DNA of 64,000 nt from Paraburkholderia sp. SOS3. Its GTDB lineage: Bacteria > Pseudomonadota > Gammaproteobacteria > Burkholderiales > Burkholderiaceae. Below are positions 43,440-54,549 of this stretch, in pieces. A model generated the notes under the pieces. That model saw only the letters and a program-made list of their open reading frames with translations. It was not told where the DNA came from and ran no database searches. The stretch lies in the NCBI RefSeq assembly GCF_001922345.1, contig NZ_CP018811.1, positions 2,108,001 through 2,172,000 on the forward strand, written 5' to 3'. Each line of letters starts with the position of its first letter. The stretch's first letter is position 1. A program made the position numbers and the translations under genes.

Positions 43440-43534
43440 GGCAGTCCTCAAGGCAAACCCCACGGGCAAACCCAACGGCAACGCTAGGGCAACCCCCTAG
43501 GCAGCTCCAGGGGCAGTCTCGAGGCAATCAGGCA
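43440..43534 (+). repeat. Nine GGCA motifs at about 12-nt spacing in the rpsB leader
   Basis: GGCA begins at 43440, 43452, 43465, 43477, 43488, 43500, 43512, 43523 and 43531, mostly as (A/G)GGCAA followed by C-rich spacers. The spacings are 12, 13, 12, 11, 12, 12, 11 and 8. The array lies entirely within the predicted 5' leader of rpsB. Confidence 0.75.
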
Positions 43535-43661
43535 GGCGGCTAACTCGCAAGCCGGCGCACCCAGGGTGTCCGCGGCGTCCTTCTTCGAGGTATGGGAAGT
43601 AAGGATCGCGCCACGGATACGGCAGCCGGCTTAAGACCCAACCCTCGCGGAGATTCAATCC

Positions 43662-44417
43662 ATGGCAGTTACCATGCGTCAGATGCTGGAAGCCGGTGTC
43701 CACTTCGGTCACCAGACGCGCTTCTGGAACCCCAAGATGGCCCCGTTCATTTTCGGCCATCGCAACAAGATTCACATCATCAACCTCGAAAAGACGCTGC
43801 CGATGTACAACGACGCGCTGAAGTACGTGCGTCAACTGGCAGCGAACCGCGGCACGATCCTGTTCGTCGGCACGAAGCGCCAGTCGCGCGACACGATCGC
43901 GGAAGCGGCGCAGCGCGCGGGCATGCCGTTCGTGAACGCACGCTGGCTCGGCGGCATGCTGACCAACTTCAAGACGCTGAAGGTATCGATCAAGCGGCTG
44001 AAGGACATGGAAACGGCGGTCGAGGCGGGTGAGCTCGAGAAGATGAGCAAGAAGGAAGCGCTGTTGTTCGAGCGCGAAATCGCGAAGCTGCAGAAGTCGA
44101 TCGGCGGCGTGAAAGATATGGGCGGCATTCCGGACGCGATCTTCGTCGTGGACGTCGGCTATCACAAGATTGCCGTCACCGAAGCGAACAAGCTCGGCGT
44201 GCCGGTTATCGCGGTGGTCGATACGAACCACTCGCCGGAAGGCATCGACTACGTGATCCCGGGCAACGACGACGCGAGTAAAGCCGTCACGCTGTACGCA
44301 CAAGGCGTGGCTGACGCGATCCTCGAAGGCCGCGCGAACGCGGTCAACGAAGTCGTGCAGGCGGCGCGCGGCGGTGACGACGGCGACGAGTTCGTCGAGG
44401 TCAACGGAGAAGCCTGA
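43662..44417 (+). CDS. rpsB: Ribosomal protein S2
   Basis: Small-subunit protein at the head/body interface that also recruits S1. The 251-residue protein is full length and begins [40 protein letters not shown] follows. Downstream a strong intrinsic terminator separates it from tsf. In E. coli S2 represses its own mRNA by binding the rpsB leader, so the unusual repeated leader here could be the regulatory RNA; that link is inference. Confidence 0.99.
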   Translation: MAVTMRQMLEAGVHFGHQTRFWNPKMAPFIFGHRNKIHIINLEKTLPMYNDALKYVRQLAANRGTILFVGTKRQSRDTIAEAAQRAGMPFVNARWLGGMLTNFKTLKVSIKRLKDMETAVEAGELEKMSKKEALLFEREIAKLQKSIGGVKDMGGIPDAIFVVDVGYHKIAVTEANKLGVPVIAVVDTNHSPEGIDYVIPGNDDASKAVTLYAQGVADAILEGRANAVNEVVQAARGGDDGDEFVEVNGEA

Positions 44418-44448
44418 GTCGGCTCAGGCGACCTGGGTCCGGCAAAAA

Positions 44449-44477
44449 AGGGGGCTAACTAGAGGCCCCCTTTTTTT
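44449..44477 (+). terminator. Intrinsic terminator/attenuator between rpsB and tsf
   Basis: GGGGGC (44450-44455) and GCCCCC (44465-44470) flank a 9-nt loop; an A-run precedes and a run of seven T follows. It probably reduces tsf transcription from the rpsB promoter, an arrangement known from other bacteria. Confidence 0.85.
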
Positions 44478-44615
44478 AAGCCGGCGTCAGGTGAAGAGCG
44501 CGGCGCGCATTCGGCACGAGCGGCGCGCGTCGGGCGAAACGAATCGTTGCCGTGGGCAGTGCGGCTCGCAGTGGGAAGCACGGCCGGCGGCAGGTACAGA
44601 CTCAAGGAGCGAATG

Positions 44616-45497
44616 ATGGCGGCAATTACCGCAAGCATGGTTGCAGAACTGCGCGCGAAGACCGATGCGCCGATGATGGAATGCAAGAAGGCGCTGACCG
44701 AAGCCGACGGCGACATGGCGCGTGCGGAAGAACTGCTGCGCGTGAAGCTCGGCAACAAGGCGAGCAAGGCGGCATCGCGCGTCACGGCTGAAGGCGTGAT
44801 CGCATCGTTCATCGGCGGCAACGCGGGCGCGATCGTCGAGCTGAACTGCGAAACCGACTTCGTCTCGAAGAACGACGATTTCATCGCGTTCTCGAAGCAG
44901 GTCGCGGAACTGGTCGCAACGAAAAACCCGGCTGACGTCGCGGCGCTGTCGGCGCTGACGTTGAACGGCGAAACGGTCGACGCGGTACGTCTCGCGCTCG
45001 TCGGCAAGATCGGCGAAAACCTGTCGATTCGCCGCTTCGCGCGCTTCGAGACGTCGAACAAGCTGGTTTCGTATCTGCATGGCACGCGTATCGGCGTGCT
45101 CGTCGAGTACACGGGCGCCGACGAACAGGTCGGCAAGGACGTCGCGATGCACATCGCGGCCATGAAGCCGGTGTCGCTGTCGGCAGACGAAGTGCCGGCC
45201 GATCTGATCGCGAAGGAACGCAGTATCGCCGAACAGAAGGCGGCCGAATCGGGCAAGCCGGCTGAAATCGTCGCGAAGATGGTCGACGGCAGCGTGCAGA
45301 AGTACCTGAAGGAAGTGTCGCTGCTGAACCAGCCGTTCGTGAAGAACGACAAGCAGACGATCGAGCAGATGTTGAAGGCGGCGGGCACGAGCGTGCAGAA
45401 GTTCGCGCTGTTCGTGGTCGGCGAGGGCATCGAGAAGCGTCAGGACGACTTCGCGGCCGAAGTGGCCGCACAAGTCGCTGCTGCAAAGCAGCAATAA
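44616..45497 (+). CDS. tsf: Elongation factor Ts
   Basis: Nucleotide exchange factor for EF-Tu. The 293-residue protein has the N-terminal UBA-like domain [20 protein letters not shown] with the MECKKAL motif, and [13 protein letters not shown] in the core. Two consecutive ATG codons exist (44613 and 44616); the second gives the usual N-terminus and a better distance from AAGGAG (44604-44609). It may be transcribed through the rpsB terminator or from its own promoter in the gap. Confidence 0.98.
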   Translation: MAAITASMVAELRAKTDAPMMECKKALTEADGDMARAEELLRVKLGNKASKAASRVTAEGVIASFIGGNAGAIVELNCETDFVSKNDDFIAFSKQVAELVATKNPADVAALSALTLNGETVDAVRLALVGKIGENLSIRRFARFETSNKLVSYLHGTRIGVLVEYTGADEQVGKDVAMHIAAMKPVSLSADEVPADLIAKERSIAEQKAAESGKPAEIVAKMVDGSVQKYLKEVSLLNQPFVKNDKQTIEQMLKAAGTSVQKFALFVVGEGIEKRQDDFAAEVAAQVAAAKQQ

Positions 45498-46534
<1,037 letters not shown>

Positions 46535-46632
46535 ACTCCCTGTCACATCAGCTGGGCTCGAGCGCGAGAAGAGGCCGCGGCGATTCGCCTGCTGGCCGGC
46601 TCGCATCGTTTTGAAGGTTCGGAGGTTTAATC

Positions 46633-47193
46633 ATGTCTGTGGCTGACATCAAGAAGGGCGCTGAACAGAAAATGCAGCGCTCGATCGACGCGTTCAAGAA
46701 CGATCTGTCGAAGATCCGCACGGGCCGTGCGCACACGGGGCTGCTCGACCACATCCAGGTCGACTACTATGGCTCGCCTGTACCGATTTCGCAGGTCGCG
46801 AACCTGACGCTCGTCGATGCGCGCACGATCGGCGTTCAGCCGTGGGAAAAGAAGATGGTCACGGTGGTCGAAAAGGCCATCCGCGAATCGGACCTCGGCC
46901 TGAATCCGGCCGCGCAAGGCGACGTGATCCGCGTGCCGATGCCTGCGCTGACCGAGGAACGCCGCCGCGAACTGACGAAGGTCGTCAGGAGCGAAGGCGA
47001 AACCGCCAAGGTTGCAGTGCGCAATCTGCGCCGCGACGCGAATGAGCAACTGAAGAAGCTCGTAAAAGACAAAGAGATTTCCGAAGACGACGAGCGTCGC
47101 GCCAGTGACGACGTGCAGAAGCTGACGGACAAATTCGTCGCGGAAATCGACAAGCTCGTGCAGACGAAAGAAGCCGAGATCATGACGGTCTGA
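46633..47193 (+). CDS. frr: Ribosome recycling factor
   Basis: Splits post-termination ribosomes together with EF-G. The 186-residue protein is full length. It has the three-helix-bundle pattern: [31 protein letters not shown], and [25 protein letters not shown] lies 7 nt before the ATG. The stop overlaps an in-frame ATG of the uppS frame (TGATG), though the likely uppS start is 66 nt later. Confidence 0.98.
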   Translation: MSVADIKKGAEQKMQRSIDAFKNDLSKIRTGRAHTGLLDHIQVDYYGSPVPISQVANLTLVDARTIGVQPWEKKMVTVVEKAIRESDLGLNPAAQGDVIRVPMPALTEERRRELTKVVRSEGETAKVAVRNLRRDANEQLKKLVKDKEISEDDERRASDDVQKLTDKFVAEIDKLVQTKEAEIMTV

Positions 47194-47258
47194 TGCCGCG
47201 CGGCATCGGCACCTTCAAGTTCTTCACTTCTTTATTTGCAGAGTTACTTCCGACGGCC

Positions 47259-48050
47259 ATGACCTATACCAGCTCAACCGTTCTCGTGCCTGATGTCTCG
47301 GCTGTGCCGCGCCACATCGCGATCATCATGGACGGCAACGGCCGTTGGGCGACGCAGCGCAGGCTGCCTCGCGTGGCCGGCCATTCGCGCGGTGTCGACG
47401 CGGTGCGCGCGACCGTCGAAGCGTGCGCGCGGCGCGGCGTCGAATACCTGACGCTGTTCGCGTTCAGCTCCGAAAACTGGCGGCGCCCGGAAGACGAAGT
47501 CTCGTTCCTGATGCGGCTTTTCGTGACGGCGCTCGAACGCGAGATCGGCAAGCTGCATGCGAACGGCATCAAGCTGCGTGTGGTCGGCGATCTATCGGCG
47601 TTCGACCGGCGCATCCAGGATCTGATCCGCCGCGCGGAGACTAAAACCGCGCGCAATACACGCCTGACGCTGACGATCGCCGCGAACTACGGCGGCCGCT
47701 GGGACATCATGCAAGCCACCCGCAAGCTCGTCGCCGAGGCGGCGCTCACGGGCCGTCCGGTCGAAGTCAGCGAGGAAGCTTTCAGCGAGCACCTCGCGAT
47801 GGCCTACGCGCCGGAGCCGGATCTGTTTATCCGCACGGGCGGCGAGCAGCGCGTCTCGAACTTCCTGCTGTGGCAGCTCGCCTACACCGAGTTTTACTTC
47901 ACGGACACGTTCTGGCCGGATTTCGACGCCGACGCGCTGAATCACGCCATCGCGTCGTATACCGAGCGGGAGCGGCGCTTCGGCCGCACCAGCGCCCAGC
48001 TCGAGACGCAGACGTCGCAGTCGCAGAACGCCGATTCGCTTTCATGCTGA
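47259..48050 (+). CDS. uppS: Undecaprenyl diphosphate synthase
   Basis: cis-Prenyltransferase that makes the C55 carrier lipid for peptidoglycan and O-antigen. The 263-residue protein has [12 protein letters not shown] with catalytic Asp25, [10 protein letters not shown], and [19 protein letters not shown]. The ATG at 47259 ([20 protein letters not shown]) is preferred to an ATG at 47193 that overlaps the frr stop and adds 22 residues; family members begin at the later site. It overlaps cdsA by 7 nt. Confidence 0.96.
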   Translation: MTYTSSTVLVPDVSAVPRHIAIIMDGNGRWATQRRLPRVAGHSRGVDAVRATVEACARRGVEYLTLFAFSSENWRRPEDEVSFLMRLFVTALEREIGKLHANGIKLRVVGDLSAFDRRIQDLIRRAETKTARNTRLTLTIAANYGGRWDIMQATRKLVAEAALTGRPVEVSEEAFSEHLAMAYAPEPDLFIRTGGEQRVSNFLLWQLAYTEFYFTDTFWPDFDADALNHAIASYTERERRFGRTSAQLETQTSQSQNADSLSC

Positions 48051-48865
48051 AGACCCGTGTCATCACGGCGATCGTTCTGCTGGCGGTGCTCGTGCCCGTT
48101 ACGCTGTTTGCGCCGATCGGCGCATTCGGCGCGCTGATCGCGTTCGTGGTCGTGTTTGCCGCGTGGGAATGGGCGCGGCTTCTGAAGCTGGCCGGTGCGG
48201 GGCCGATCGTCTATGCGATCGTCGCGGCGCTTGCGCTCGTCGCGAGCACGAAGCTCGGCGTCGGGCTCGTCGCGCCGCGGCCGCTATTCGAGGCGGCGGC
48301 GATTTTCTGGGTGCTGGTCGGCCCGTTCGTGCTGATTCGTAAGCCTGTGCTTGCCGAAGGCGGTTGGCGCGCGTTCCTGCTCGTGGCGGGCATCGTCGCG
48401 TTTGCCGCGTGCTGGCACGCGCTCGTGGCCGCGCGCATCGCCGGCGTCGCATTCGTGCTTTCCCTGCTGCTGGTGGTCTGGCTGGCCGATATCGGCGCAT
48501 ACTTCGCCGGTAAGGCTTTCGGAAAGCACAAGCTGGCACCGGCCATCAGCCCCGGCAAGACCTGGGAAGGGGCGATCGGCGGCTGGCTCGCGGTGATGAT
48601 CGTGGCCGCGCTCGCGGTGCTGACCCGCGCCTTCGAGCCGACCCTGTTTTACGCGCTGCTGGAACACCTCGGTTCCATTCGTGCGTTCATTGCGCTGACG
48701 CTGCTCGTCGCGTTCAGCGTGGTCGGCGATCTGTTCGAGTCGATGTTGAAACGCCAGGCCGGCGTCAAGGATTCGAGCGGCCTCCTGCCAGGCCACGGCG
48801 GTGTGCTCGACCGCATCGACGCGTTGTTGCCCGTGCTGCCGCTCGCCATGCTGCTGCTCGGCTAG
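48044..48865 (+). CDS. cdsA: Phosphatidate cytidylyltransferase
   Basis: Inner-membrane enzyme that makes CDP-diacylglycerol from phosphatidate and CTP. The 273-residue protein has about eight membrane segments and the CDS signature [20 protein letters not shown], completed by [10 protein letters not shown]. It overlaps uppS by 7 nt and precedes dxr by 11 nt, so translation is probably coupled. Start ATG gives [20 protein letters not shown]. Confidence 0.97.
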   Translation: MLKTRVITAIVLLAVLVPVTLFAPIGAFGALIAFVVVFAAWEWARLLKLAGAGPIVYAIVAALALVASTKLGVGLVAPRPLFEAAAIFWVLVGPFVLIRKPVLAEGGWRAFLLVAGIVAFAACWHALVAARIAGVAFVLSLLLVVWLADIGAYFAGKAFGKHKLAPAISPGKTWEGAIGGWLAVMIVAALAVLTRAFEPTLFYALLEHLGSIRAFIALTLLVAFSVVGDLFESMLKRQAGVKDSSGLLPGHGGVLDRIDALLPVLPLAMLLLG

Positions 48866-48876
48866 AGAAAAGAGAC

Positions 48877-50082
48877 ATGAAGAAACGATTGACCCTGCTC
48901 GGTTCCACCGGCTCGATTGGAGACAGTACGCTCGACGTGGTGGCGCGTCATCCCGAGCGGTTTTCCGTCTATGCGCTCTGCGCGCACCGCAACGGCGACA
49001 AGCTCGTCGAACAATGTCTGCGCTTTACGCCCGAAGTGGCCGTGGTCGGCGATGCCGCCACCGCACAACAGGTCGCGGGCAAACTGCGCGCCGCGGGCTG
49101 CAAGACCGAAGTGCTGCACGGGCCGCAGGCGCTCGTCGACGTATCGGCAAGCGAAGGTTGCGATACGGTCGTCGCGGCGATCGTCGGCGCGGCAGGGCTT
49201 GCACCGACCCTCGCAGCCGCGCGCACCGGCAAGCGCATTCTGCTCGCGAACAAGGAAGCGCTCGTCATGTCGGGCGCCATCTTCATGGACGCCGTGCGCG
49301 ACAACGGCGCGATCCTGCTGCCCGTCGACAGCGAACACAACGCGATTTTCCAGTGCCTGCCGCGCGAAGCGGCGTTGCACGGCGGTGTCTCGAAGATCAT
49401 CCTGACCGCGTCGGGCGGACCGTTCCGCACGCGCGAGCCGGCGAGCCTCGCCGACGTGACGCCGGACGAAGCCTGCAAGCATCCGAACTGGGTCATGGGC
49501 CGCAAGATTTCGGTCGACTCCGCGACGATGATGAACAAAGGCCTCGAGGTCATCGAAGCGCATTGGCTGTTCGGCCTCGCGGGCGATCGTATCGACGTGC
49601 TGATCCATCCGCAAAGCGTGATTCATTCGCTTGTGTCGTACGCGGACGGATCGGTGCTTGCGCAACTGGGCAATCCCGATATGCGCACGCCGATCGCGCA
49701 TGCGCTCGCGTTTCCGGAGCGTGTCGATTCGGGCGTCGCACAGCTCGACCTCGCGCAGGTCGCGACGCTGTCGTTCGAAAAGCCCGACTACGCGCGCTTT
49801 CCATGTCTCGCGCTCGCGATGAAGGCGCTCGCCGCGGGCGGCTTGGCCAGCGCGGCGCTCAATGCGGCCAATGAAATCGCCGTCGATGCGTTCCTGACGC
49901 GCCGCATCGGTTTCACCGCCATCGCGCAGGTTGTCGATGCCGTGTTGAACGCGCTGCCCAATCGCGATGCATCGAGCCTCGACGACGTGATCGAAGCGGA
50001 TGCTGCGGCGCGGCGCGCGGCGTCGTCGATGATCGATACGTTGCCGGCGCTCGCGCGGCGCACGGAGCGCGCCACTCAGTGA
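48877..50082 (+). CDS. dxr: 1-deoxy-D-xylulose 5-phosphate reductoisomerase
   Basis: Second step of the MEP isoprenoid pathway; NADPH-dependent. The 401-residue protein has the nucleotide motif [16 protein letters not shown], metal-binding [11 protein letters not shown], the TASGGPFR loop and [14 protein letters not shown]. It lies between cdsA and rseP (7 nt before rseP). Nothing unusual is seen. Confidence 0.98.
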   Translation: MKKRLTLLGSTGSIGDSTLDVVARHPERFSVYALCAHRNGDKLVEQCLRFTPEVAVVGDAATAQQVAGKLRAAGCKTEVLHGPQALVDVSASEGCDTVVAAIVGAAGLAPTLAAARTGKRILLANKEALVMSGAIFMDAVRDNGAILLPVDSEHNAIFQCLPREAALHGGVSKIILTASGGPFRTREPASLADVTPDEACKHPNWVMGRKISVDSATMMNKGLEVIEAHWLFGLAGDRIDVLIHPQSVIHSLVSYADGSVLAQLGNPDMRTPIAHALAFPERVDSGVAQLDLAQVATLSFEKPDYARFPCLALAMKALAAGGLASAALNAANEIAVDAFLTRRIGFTAIAQVVDAVLNALPNRDASSLDDVIEADAAARRAASSMIDTLPALARRTERATQ

Positions 50083-50089
50083 GGCGTTT

Positions 50090-51499
50090 ATGAATCTGCT
50101 GACCGAAGTACTCGCCTTTATCGTTGCGATCGGCGTGCTGGTGGTGGTACACGAGTACGGGCACTATAGCGTCGCGCGATTGTGCGGCGTAAAGGTGCTG
50201 CGTTTCTCGATCGGTTTCGGCAAACCGCTCGCGCAGTGGGTCAGCAGGAAAACCGGCACGCAATGGACGATCGCGATGCTGCCGCTCGGCGGCTACGTGA
50301 AGATGCTCGACGAGCGCGAAGAGGGCGCGCGCATTCCCGACGACGAACTGCGCTATGCGTTCAACCGGCAATCGGTCGCCAGGCGCTTTGCGATCGTCGC
50401 GGCGGGACCGATCGCCAACTTCCTGCTGGCGATCGTGCTGTTTGCCGCCGTGTTCGCGACCGGTGTGACCGAGCCGGCGGCGATCGTCGCTTCTCCTGCG
50501 ATGAATACGGCCGCCGCTCGCGCCGGCTTCGAAGGCGGCGAAACGGTCACCGCGGTCCGCGATGCGAGCGGCGGCGAAACGGAGCCTGTGCGTTCATGGT
50601 CCGACTTGCGCTGGAAGCTGCTCGGGGCGGCATTCGATCATCGCAACGTCGTGCTGACGGCGAAGGACAGGAATGGCACGTTCGACTTTCCGCTGAGCCT
50701 CGAGGCCCTGTCGGACAAGGAAGTCGATGACAATTTCATGTCGCGCCTCGGCTTCGAGCCGGGCGGCGGCACGCTGTCGGTGGCCGGGGTGCAGCGCGAC
50801 AGTGCGGCGCAACGCGCGGGCCTCGAAGCGGGCGATCGCCTGCGCGCGGTCGACGGTCATCCCGCCGATAACGCGACGACGTTCATCAACTACATCAAGT
50901 CGCACGCGGGCAAGCCGATCACGCTGCAAGTCGAGCGCGGCGCGCGTGCATCGCAGGACGCACGAGCGGACGCGCAAGCCGGCGCCATGCATACGATCAC
51001 GCTGGTGCCCGCCGCGCAGCGCGACGACGCAACCGGCGAGAACGTCGGGCGTATCGGTGCCGAACTCGCTACGCAAGTGCCCTCGATCGACGTGCGCTAC
51101 GGGCCGATCGAAAGTTTGCGGCTCGGCGCAAACCGCACATGGGAACTCGGTGTCTATTCGATCCGGATGTTCGGCCGCATGATTATCGGCGAAGCATCGC
51201 TGAAGAATCTGTCGGGTCCGGTGACGATTGCTGACTACGCAGGCAAGAGCGCAAGGCTCGGACCTTCAGCATTCCTTTCGTTCCTCGCGCTCGTCAGCAT
51301 AAGCCTCGGCGTTCTCAACCTTTTACCAATTCCGGTATTGGACGGGGGGCATCTGTTATATTATTTGGTTGAGGCGGTTACGGGTAAGGCGGTATCCGAT
51401 CGCTGGCAGCTGGTTCTTCAAAGAGCGGGACTCGCATGCATCGTCGCCCTGTCGGCGATTGCGCTTTTTAACGATCTTGCTCGTTTAATCCATTTTTAA
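50090..51499 (+). CDS. rseP: Site-2 protease RseP
   Basis: Intramembrane metalloprotease that cleaves RseA in the sigma-E envelope stress response. The 469-residue protein has the HExxH zinc motif at residues 21-25 (VVVHEYGHYSVARL), two PDZ domains between helices 2 and 3 and the second metal ligand in LPIPVLDGGHLLYY. It is placed directly before bamA, fitting its job of monitoring outer-membrane protein assembly. Confidence 0.97.
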   Translation: MNLLTEVLAFIVAIGVLVVVHEYGHYSVARLCGVKVLRFSIGFGKPLAQWVSRKTGTQWTIAMLPLGGYVKMLDEREEGARIPDDELRYAFNRQSVARRFAIVAAGPIANFLLAIVLFAAVFATGVTEPAAIVASPAMNTAAARAGFEGGETVTAVRDASGGETEPVRSWSDLRWKLLGAAFDHRNVVLTAKDRNGTFDFPLSLEALSDKEVDDNFMSRLGFEPGGGTLSVAGVQRDSAAQRAGLEAGDRLRAVDGHPADNATTFINYIKSHAGKPITLQVERGARASQDARADAQAGAMHTITLVPAAQRDDATGENVGRIGAELATQVPSIDVRYGPIESLRLGANRTWELGVYSIRMFGRMIIGEASLKNLSGPVTIADYAGKSARLGPSAFLSFLALVSISLGVLNLLPIPVLDGGHLLYYLVEAVTGKAVSDRWQLVLQRAGLACIVALSAIALFNDLARLIHF

Positions 51500-51563
51500 A
51501 GGTGTCAGGCGGCGTTCGCAACGACCGTCGGACCTGATGCAGCTATAACACTGGGGAAGCACG

Positions 51564-53876
51564 TTGTTCAAACCTCATCGCTTTGTTCCTAAAACAGTTG
51601 TAGCCGCGGCATTCGCCGCGCATGGGCTGGTCGCCCACGCAACGACACCCTTTGTGGTGCAAGACATTCGGATCGAGGGTTTGCAACGGGTCGAACCGGG
51701 TACCGTGTTCTCGTACCTGCCGATCAAGCAGGGCGATACGTTCACTGACGATAAAGCTTCCGAAGCGATCCGCGCGCTCTACGCAACGGGCTTTTTCAAC
51801 GATGTCAAGATTGCGACCGAAGGCAATGTCGTGATCGTCCAGGTGGTCGAGCGCCCGGCCATCGGCACGATCGATTTCTCGGGCATTCACGAATTCGAAA
51901 AAGACAACCTGACGAAAGCGCTGCGCGCAGTCGGTCTGTCGCAAGGCCGGTACTACGACAAGGCGCTCGTCGACAAGGCCGAACAGGAACTGAAGCGCCA
52001 GTATCTGACGCGCGGCTTCTATGCGGCGGAAGTCACCACCACGGTCACGCCGATCGACCGCAACCGCGTGGGCCTGCTGTTCTCGGTCGTCGAAGGTCCG
52101 AGCGCGAAAATCCGCCAGATCAACTTCATCGGCAACAAGGCTTTCAGCACGGGCACGCTGCGCGACGAAATGCAGCTGTCCACGCCGAACTGGTTTTCCT
52201 GGTACACGAAGAACGACCTGTATTCGAAGGAAAAGCTGACCGGCGACCTCGAAAACGTGCGCTCGTACTACCTTAATCGCGGCTATCTCGAGTTCAACAT
52301 CGAGTCGACCCAGGTGTCGATCACGCCCGATAAAAAGGACATGTACCTGACAATTACGTTGCACGAGGGCGAGCCGTACACGATCTCGAGCATCAAACTC
52401 GCAGGTAATCTGCTCGATCGCGAGGCCGAGCTCAACAAGCTGATCAAGATCAAACCGGGCGAGCGCTTCTCGGCCGAAAAGCTGCAGGCCACCACCAAAG
52501 CGATCGTCGACAAGCTCGGCGAATACGGTTACGCGTTCGCCACCGTCAACGCACTGCCTCAAATCGATCAGGAGCATCACAAGGTCGATCTCACGTTGCA
52601 GGTCGACCCGAGCCGCCGCGTCTACGTGCGCCGCGTCAACGTGGTCGGCAATACGCGTACGCGCGACGAAGTGGTGCGCCGCGAAATGCGCCAGCTCGAA
52701 AGCTCGTGGTTCGATTCGAACCGCCTCGCGCTGTCGAAGGACCGCATCAACCGTCTCGGTTACTTCACCGACGTTGATGTGACCACGGTGCCTGTCGAAG
52801 GTACGCCCGACCAGGTCGACGTCGATGTGAAAGTGACCGAGAAACCGACGGGCGCGATCACGCTCGGTGCGGGCTTCTCGTCGACGGACAAGGTGGTGCT
52901 TTCGGCCGGCGTGTCGCAGGACAACGTGTTCGGTTCGGGCACGAGCCTGTCGGTGAACGTGAACACCGCGAAGACGTATCGCACGTTGACGGTCACGCAG
53001 GTCGACCCGTACTTCACGGTGGATGGCATCAAGCGTATTACCGATGTCTACTACCGCACGTATGAGCCGCTCTTCTATTCGACCGATTCGAGCTTCCGGA
53101 TCGTGACGGTCGGTGGCGACCTCAAGTTCGGCATCCCGTTCTCCGAAGTCGATACGGTCTTCTTCGGCGTGGGCTTCGAACAGAACACGCTCGACATCGA
53201 TGCGAGCACGCCGCAGACGTACAAGAACTACGTGCAGGACTTCGGCCGTGTGTCGAACAACGTGCCGCTCACGATCGGCTGGTCGCGCGACAATCGCGAC
53301 AGCGCGCTCGTGCCGAGCCGCGGTTACTTCACGCAGGCGAATGCCGAATACGGTACGCCGGTCGGCGGCACGCAGTATTACAAGGCCGATCTGCAGGCGC
53401 AGTACTATTACTCGTTTGCGCGCGGCTTCGTGCTCGGCTTCAACGTGCAGGGCGGCTACGGTAACGGTATCGGCAATCCGTACCCGATCTTCAAGAACTA
53501 CTACGCGGGCGGTATCGGTTCGGTGCGCGGCTATGAGCCGAGCTCGCTGGGTCCGCGCGACAAGACCACGAACGATCCGGTCGGCGGTAACAAGATGTTC
53601 GTCGGCAATATCGAACTGACATTCCCGCTGCCGGGTACCGGCTATGACCGTACGCTGCGTGTGTTCACCTTCCTCGACGCCGGTAACGTCTGGGGTGATC
53701 CTGCCCAGGGCGGCGACACGACGGTCGGTTCGAACGGCCTGCGTTACGCTTACGGCTTTGGTCTTGCGTGGATTTCGCCGATCGGGCCGCTCAAGCTGAG
53801 CTTGGGCTTCCCGCTGCAGAAGCACACGGGCGACCAGTATCAGAAGTTCCAGTTCCAGATCGGGACGGCATTCTGA
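51564..53876 (+). CDS. bamA: Outer-membrane protein assembly factor BamA
   Basis: Essential Omp85 insertase of the BAM complex. The 770-residue precursor has a signal peptide (TVVAAAFAAHGLVAHA), five POTRA domains (about 27-420) and a C-terminal beta-barrel with the conserved loop-6 motif GSVRGYEPSSLGPRD and terminal Phe (QIGTAF). It begins with TTG at 51564 with GGGGAAG upstream; no ATG is available before the signal peptide. skp follows at 35 nt. Confidence 0.97.
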   Translation: MFKPHRFVPKTVVAAAFAAHGLVAHATTPFVVQDIRIEGLQRVEPGTVFSYLPIKQGDTFTDDKASEAIRALYATGFFNDVKIATEGNVVIVQVVERPAIGTIDFSGIHEFEKDNLTKALRAVGLSQGRYYDKALVDKAEQELKRQYLTRGFYAAEVTTTVTPIDRNRVGLLFSVVEGPSAKIRQINFIGNKAFSTGTLRDEMQLSTPNWFSWYTKNDLYSKEKLTGDLENVRSYYLNRGYLEFNIESTQVSITPDKKDMYLTITLHEGEPYTISSIKLAGNLLDREAELNKLIKIKPGERFSAEKLQATTKAIVDKLGEYGYAFATVNALPQIDQEHHKVDLTLQVDPSRRVYVRRVNVVGNTRTRDEVVRREMRQLESSWFDSNRLALSKDRINRLGYFTDVDVTTVPVEGTPDQVDVDVKVTEKPTGAITLGAGFSSTDKVVLSAGVSQDNVFGSGTSLSVNVNTAKTYRTLTVTQVDPYFTVDGIKRITDVYYRTYEPLFYSTDSSFRIVTVGGDLKFGIPFSEVDTVFFGVGFEQNTLDIDASTPQTYKNYVQDFGRVSNNVPLTIGWSRDNRDSALVPSRGYFTQANAEYGTPVGGTQYYKADLQAQYYYSFARGFVLGFNVQGGYGNGIGNPYPIFKNYYAGGIGSVRGYEPSSLGPRDKTTNDPVGGNKMFVGNIELTFPLPGTGYDRTLRVFTFLDAGNVWGDPAQGGDTTVGSNGLRYAYGFGLAWISPIGPLKLSLGFPLQKHTGDQYQKFQFQIGTAF

Positions 53877-53910
53877 CCGGACGAACGGCGACCCTTACAG
53901 TATCGAGAGG

Positions 53911-54453
53911 ATGACTTTGCGAACCGGTATGATTTCGAAACGTGTGGCATGCGCGCTGGCGCTGGCGGTGGCTTTCGGGGCGGGCGTCGTGCAAGCCGCG
54001 CAAGCACAGGAAGCGCGCATTGCGGCCGTCAATTCGGACCGCATCCTGCGCGAGTCGACGGCGGCAAAGGCGGCCCAGGCGAAGCTCGAAGCCGAGTTCG
54101 CGAAGCGCGACAAGGATCTGCAGGACATGGCGCAACGTCTGAAGTCGATGTCCGATTCGCTCGACAAGAATGGTCCGACGATGTCGCCGGCCGACCGCGC
54201 GCAGAAGCAGCGCGACCTGTCGCAGCTCGACAGCGATTTTCAGCGCAAGCAGCGCGAATTCCGCGAAGATCTGAACCAGCGCCGCAATGAAGAACTCGCC
54301 GCGGTGCTCGACCGCGCGAACAAGGTGATCAAGCAGATTGCCGAACAGCAGCATTACGATCTGATCGTGCAGGAGGCGGTGTATGTGAGTCCGCGCATCG
54401 ACATTACCGATCAGGTGTTGAAGGCGCTTGCCGCATCGAACAATTCGAACTAA
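53911..54453 (+). CDS. skp: OmpH/Skp-family periplasmic chaperone
   Basis: Holds unfolded outer-membrane proteins on the way to BamA. The 180-residue precursor has a signal peptide ending near AQAQEA, then a mature protein rich in charged coiled coil (about 50-145), the trimeric tentacles of Skp. ATG at 53911 has GAGAGG directly against it; the ATG at 53929 (MISKRVACALALAVAFG) has no ribosome site, so the first is kept with some doubt. It lies between bamA and lpxD as in other proteobacteria. Confidence 0.93.
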   Translation: MTLRTGMISKRVACALALAVAFGAGVVQAAQAQEARIAAVNSDRILRESTAAKAAQAKLEAEFAKRDKDLQDMAQRLKSMSDSLDKNGPTMSPADRAQKQRDLSQLDSDFQRKQREFREDLNQRRNEELAAVLDRANKVIKQIAEQQHYDLIVQEAVYVSPRIDITDQVLKALAASNNSN

Positions 54454-54549
54454 CGCAAAAAGCAGCACGCCGGTACCGAAGCCAATGTGCCCGGTACCTT
54501 GTCAAGCGCCAACCTGGGCGCTAACCGAAATCAGGAGCAGTACACGCAT

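Larger units (their letters stand above)
43143..43661. other. 519-bp map/rpsB divergent region
   Basis: Holds the map leader with a 13-bp repeat (43198-43236), the rpsB promoter (43388-43417) and a roughly 240-nt rpsB leader with a 12-nt periodic motif. No protein gene is visible. Confidence 0.7.

Noticed and set aside
51543..53825. Long minus-strand frame opposite bamA
   Set aside because: Shadow of BamA, which has full domain support.
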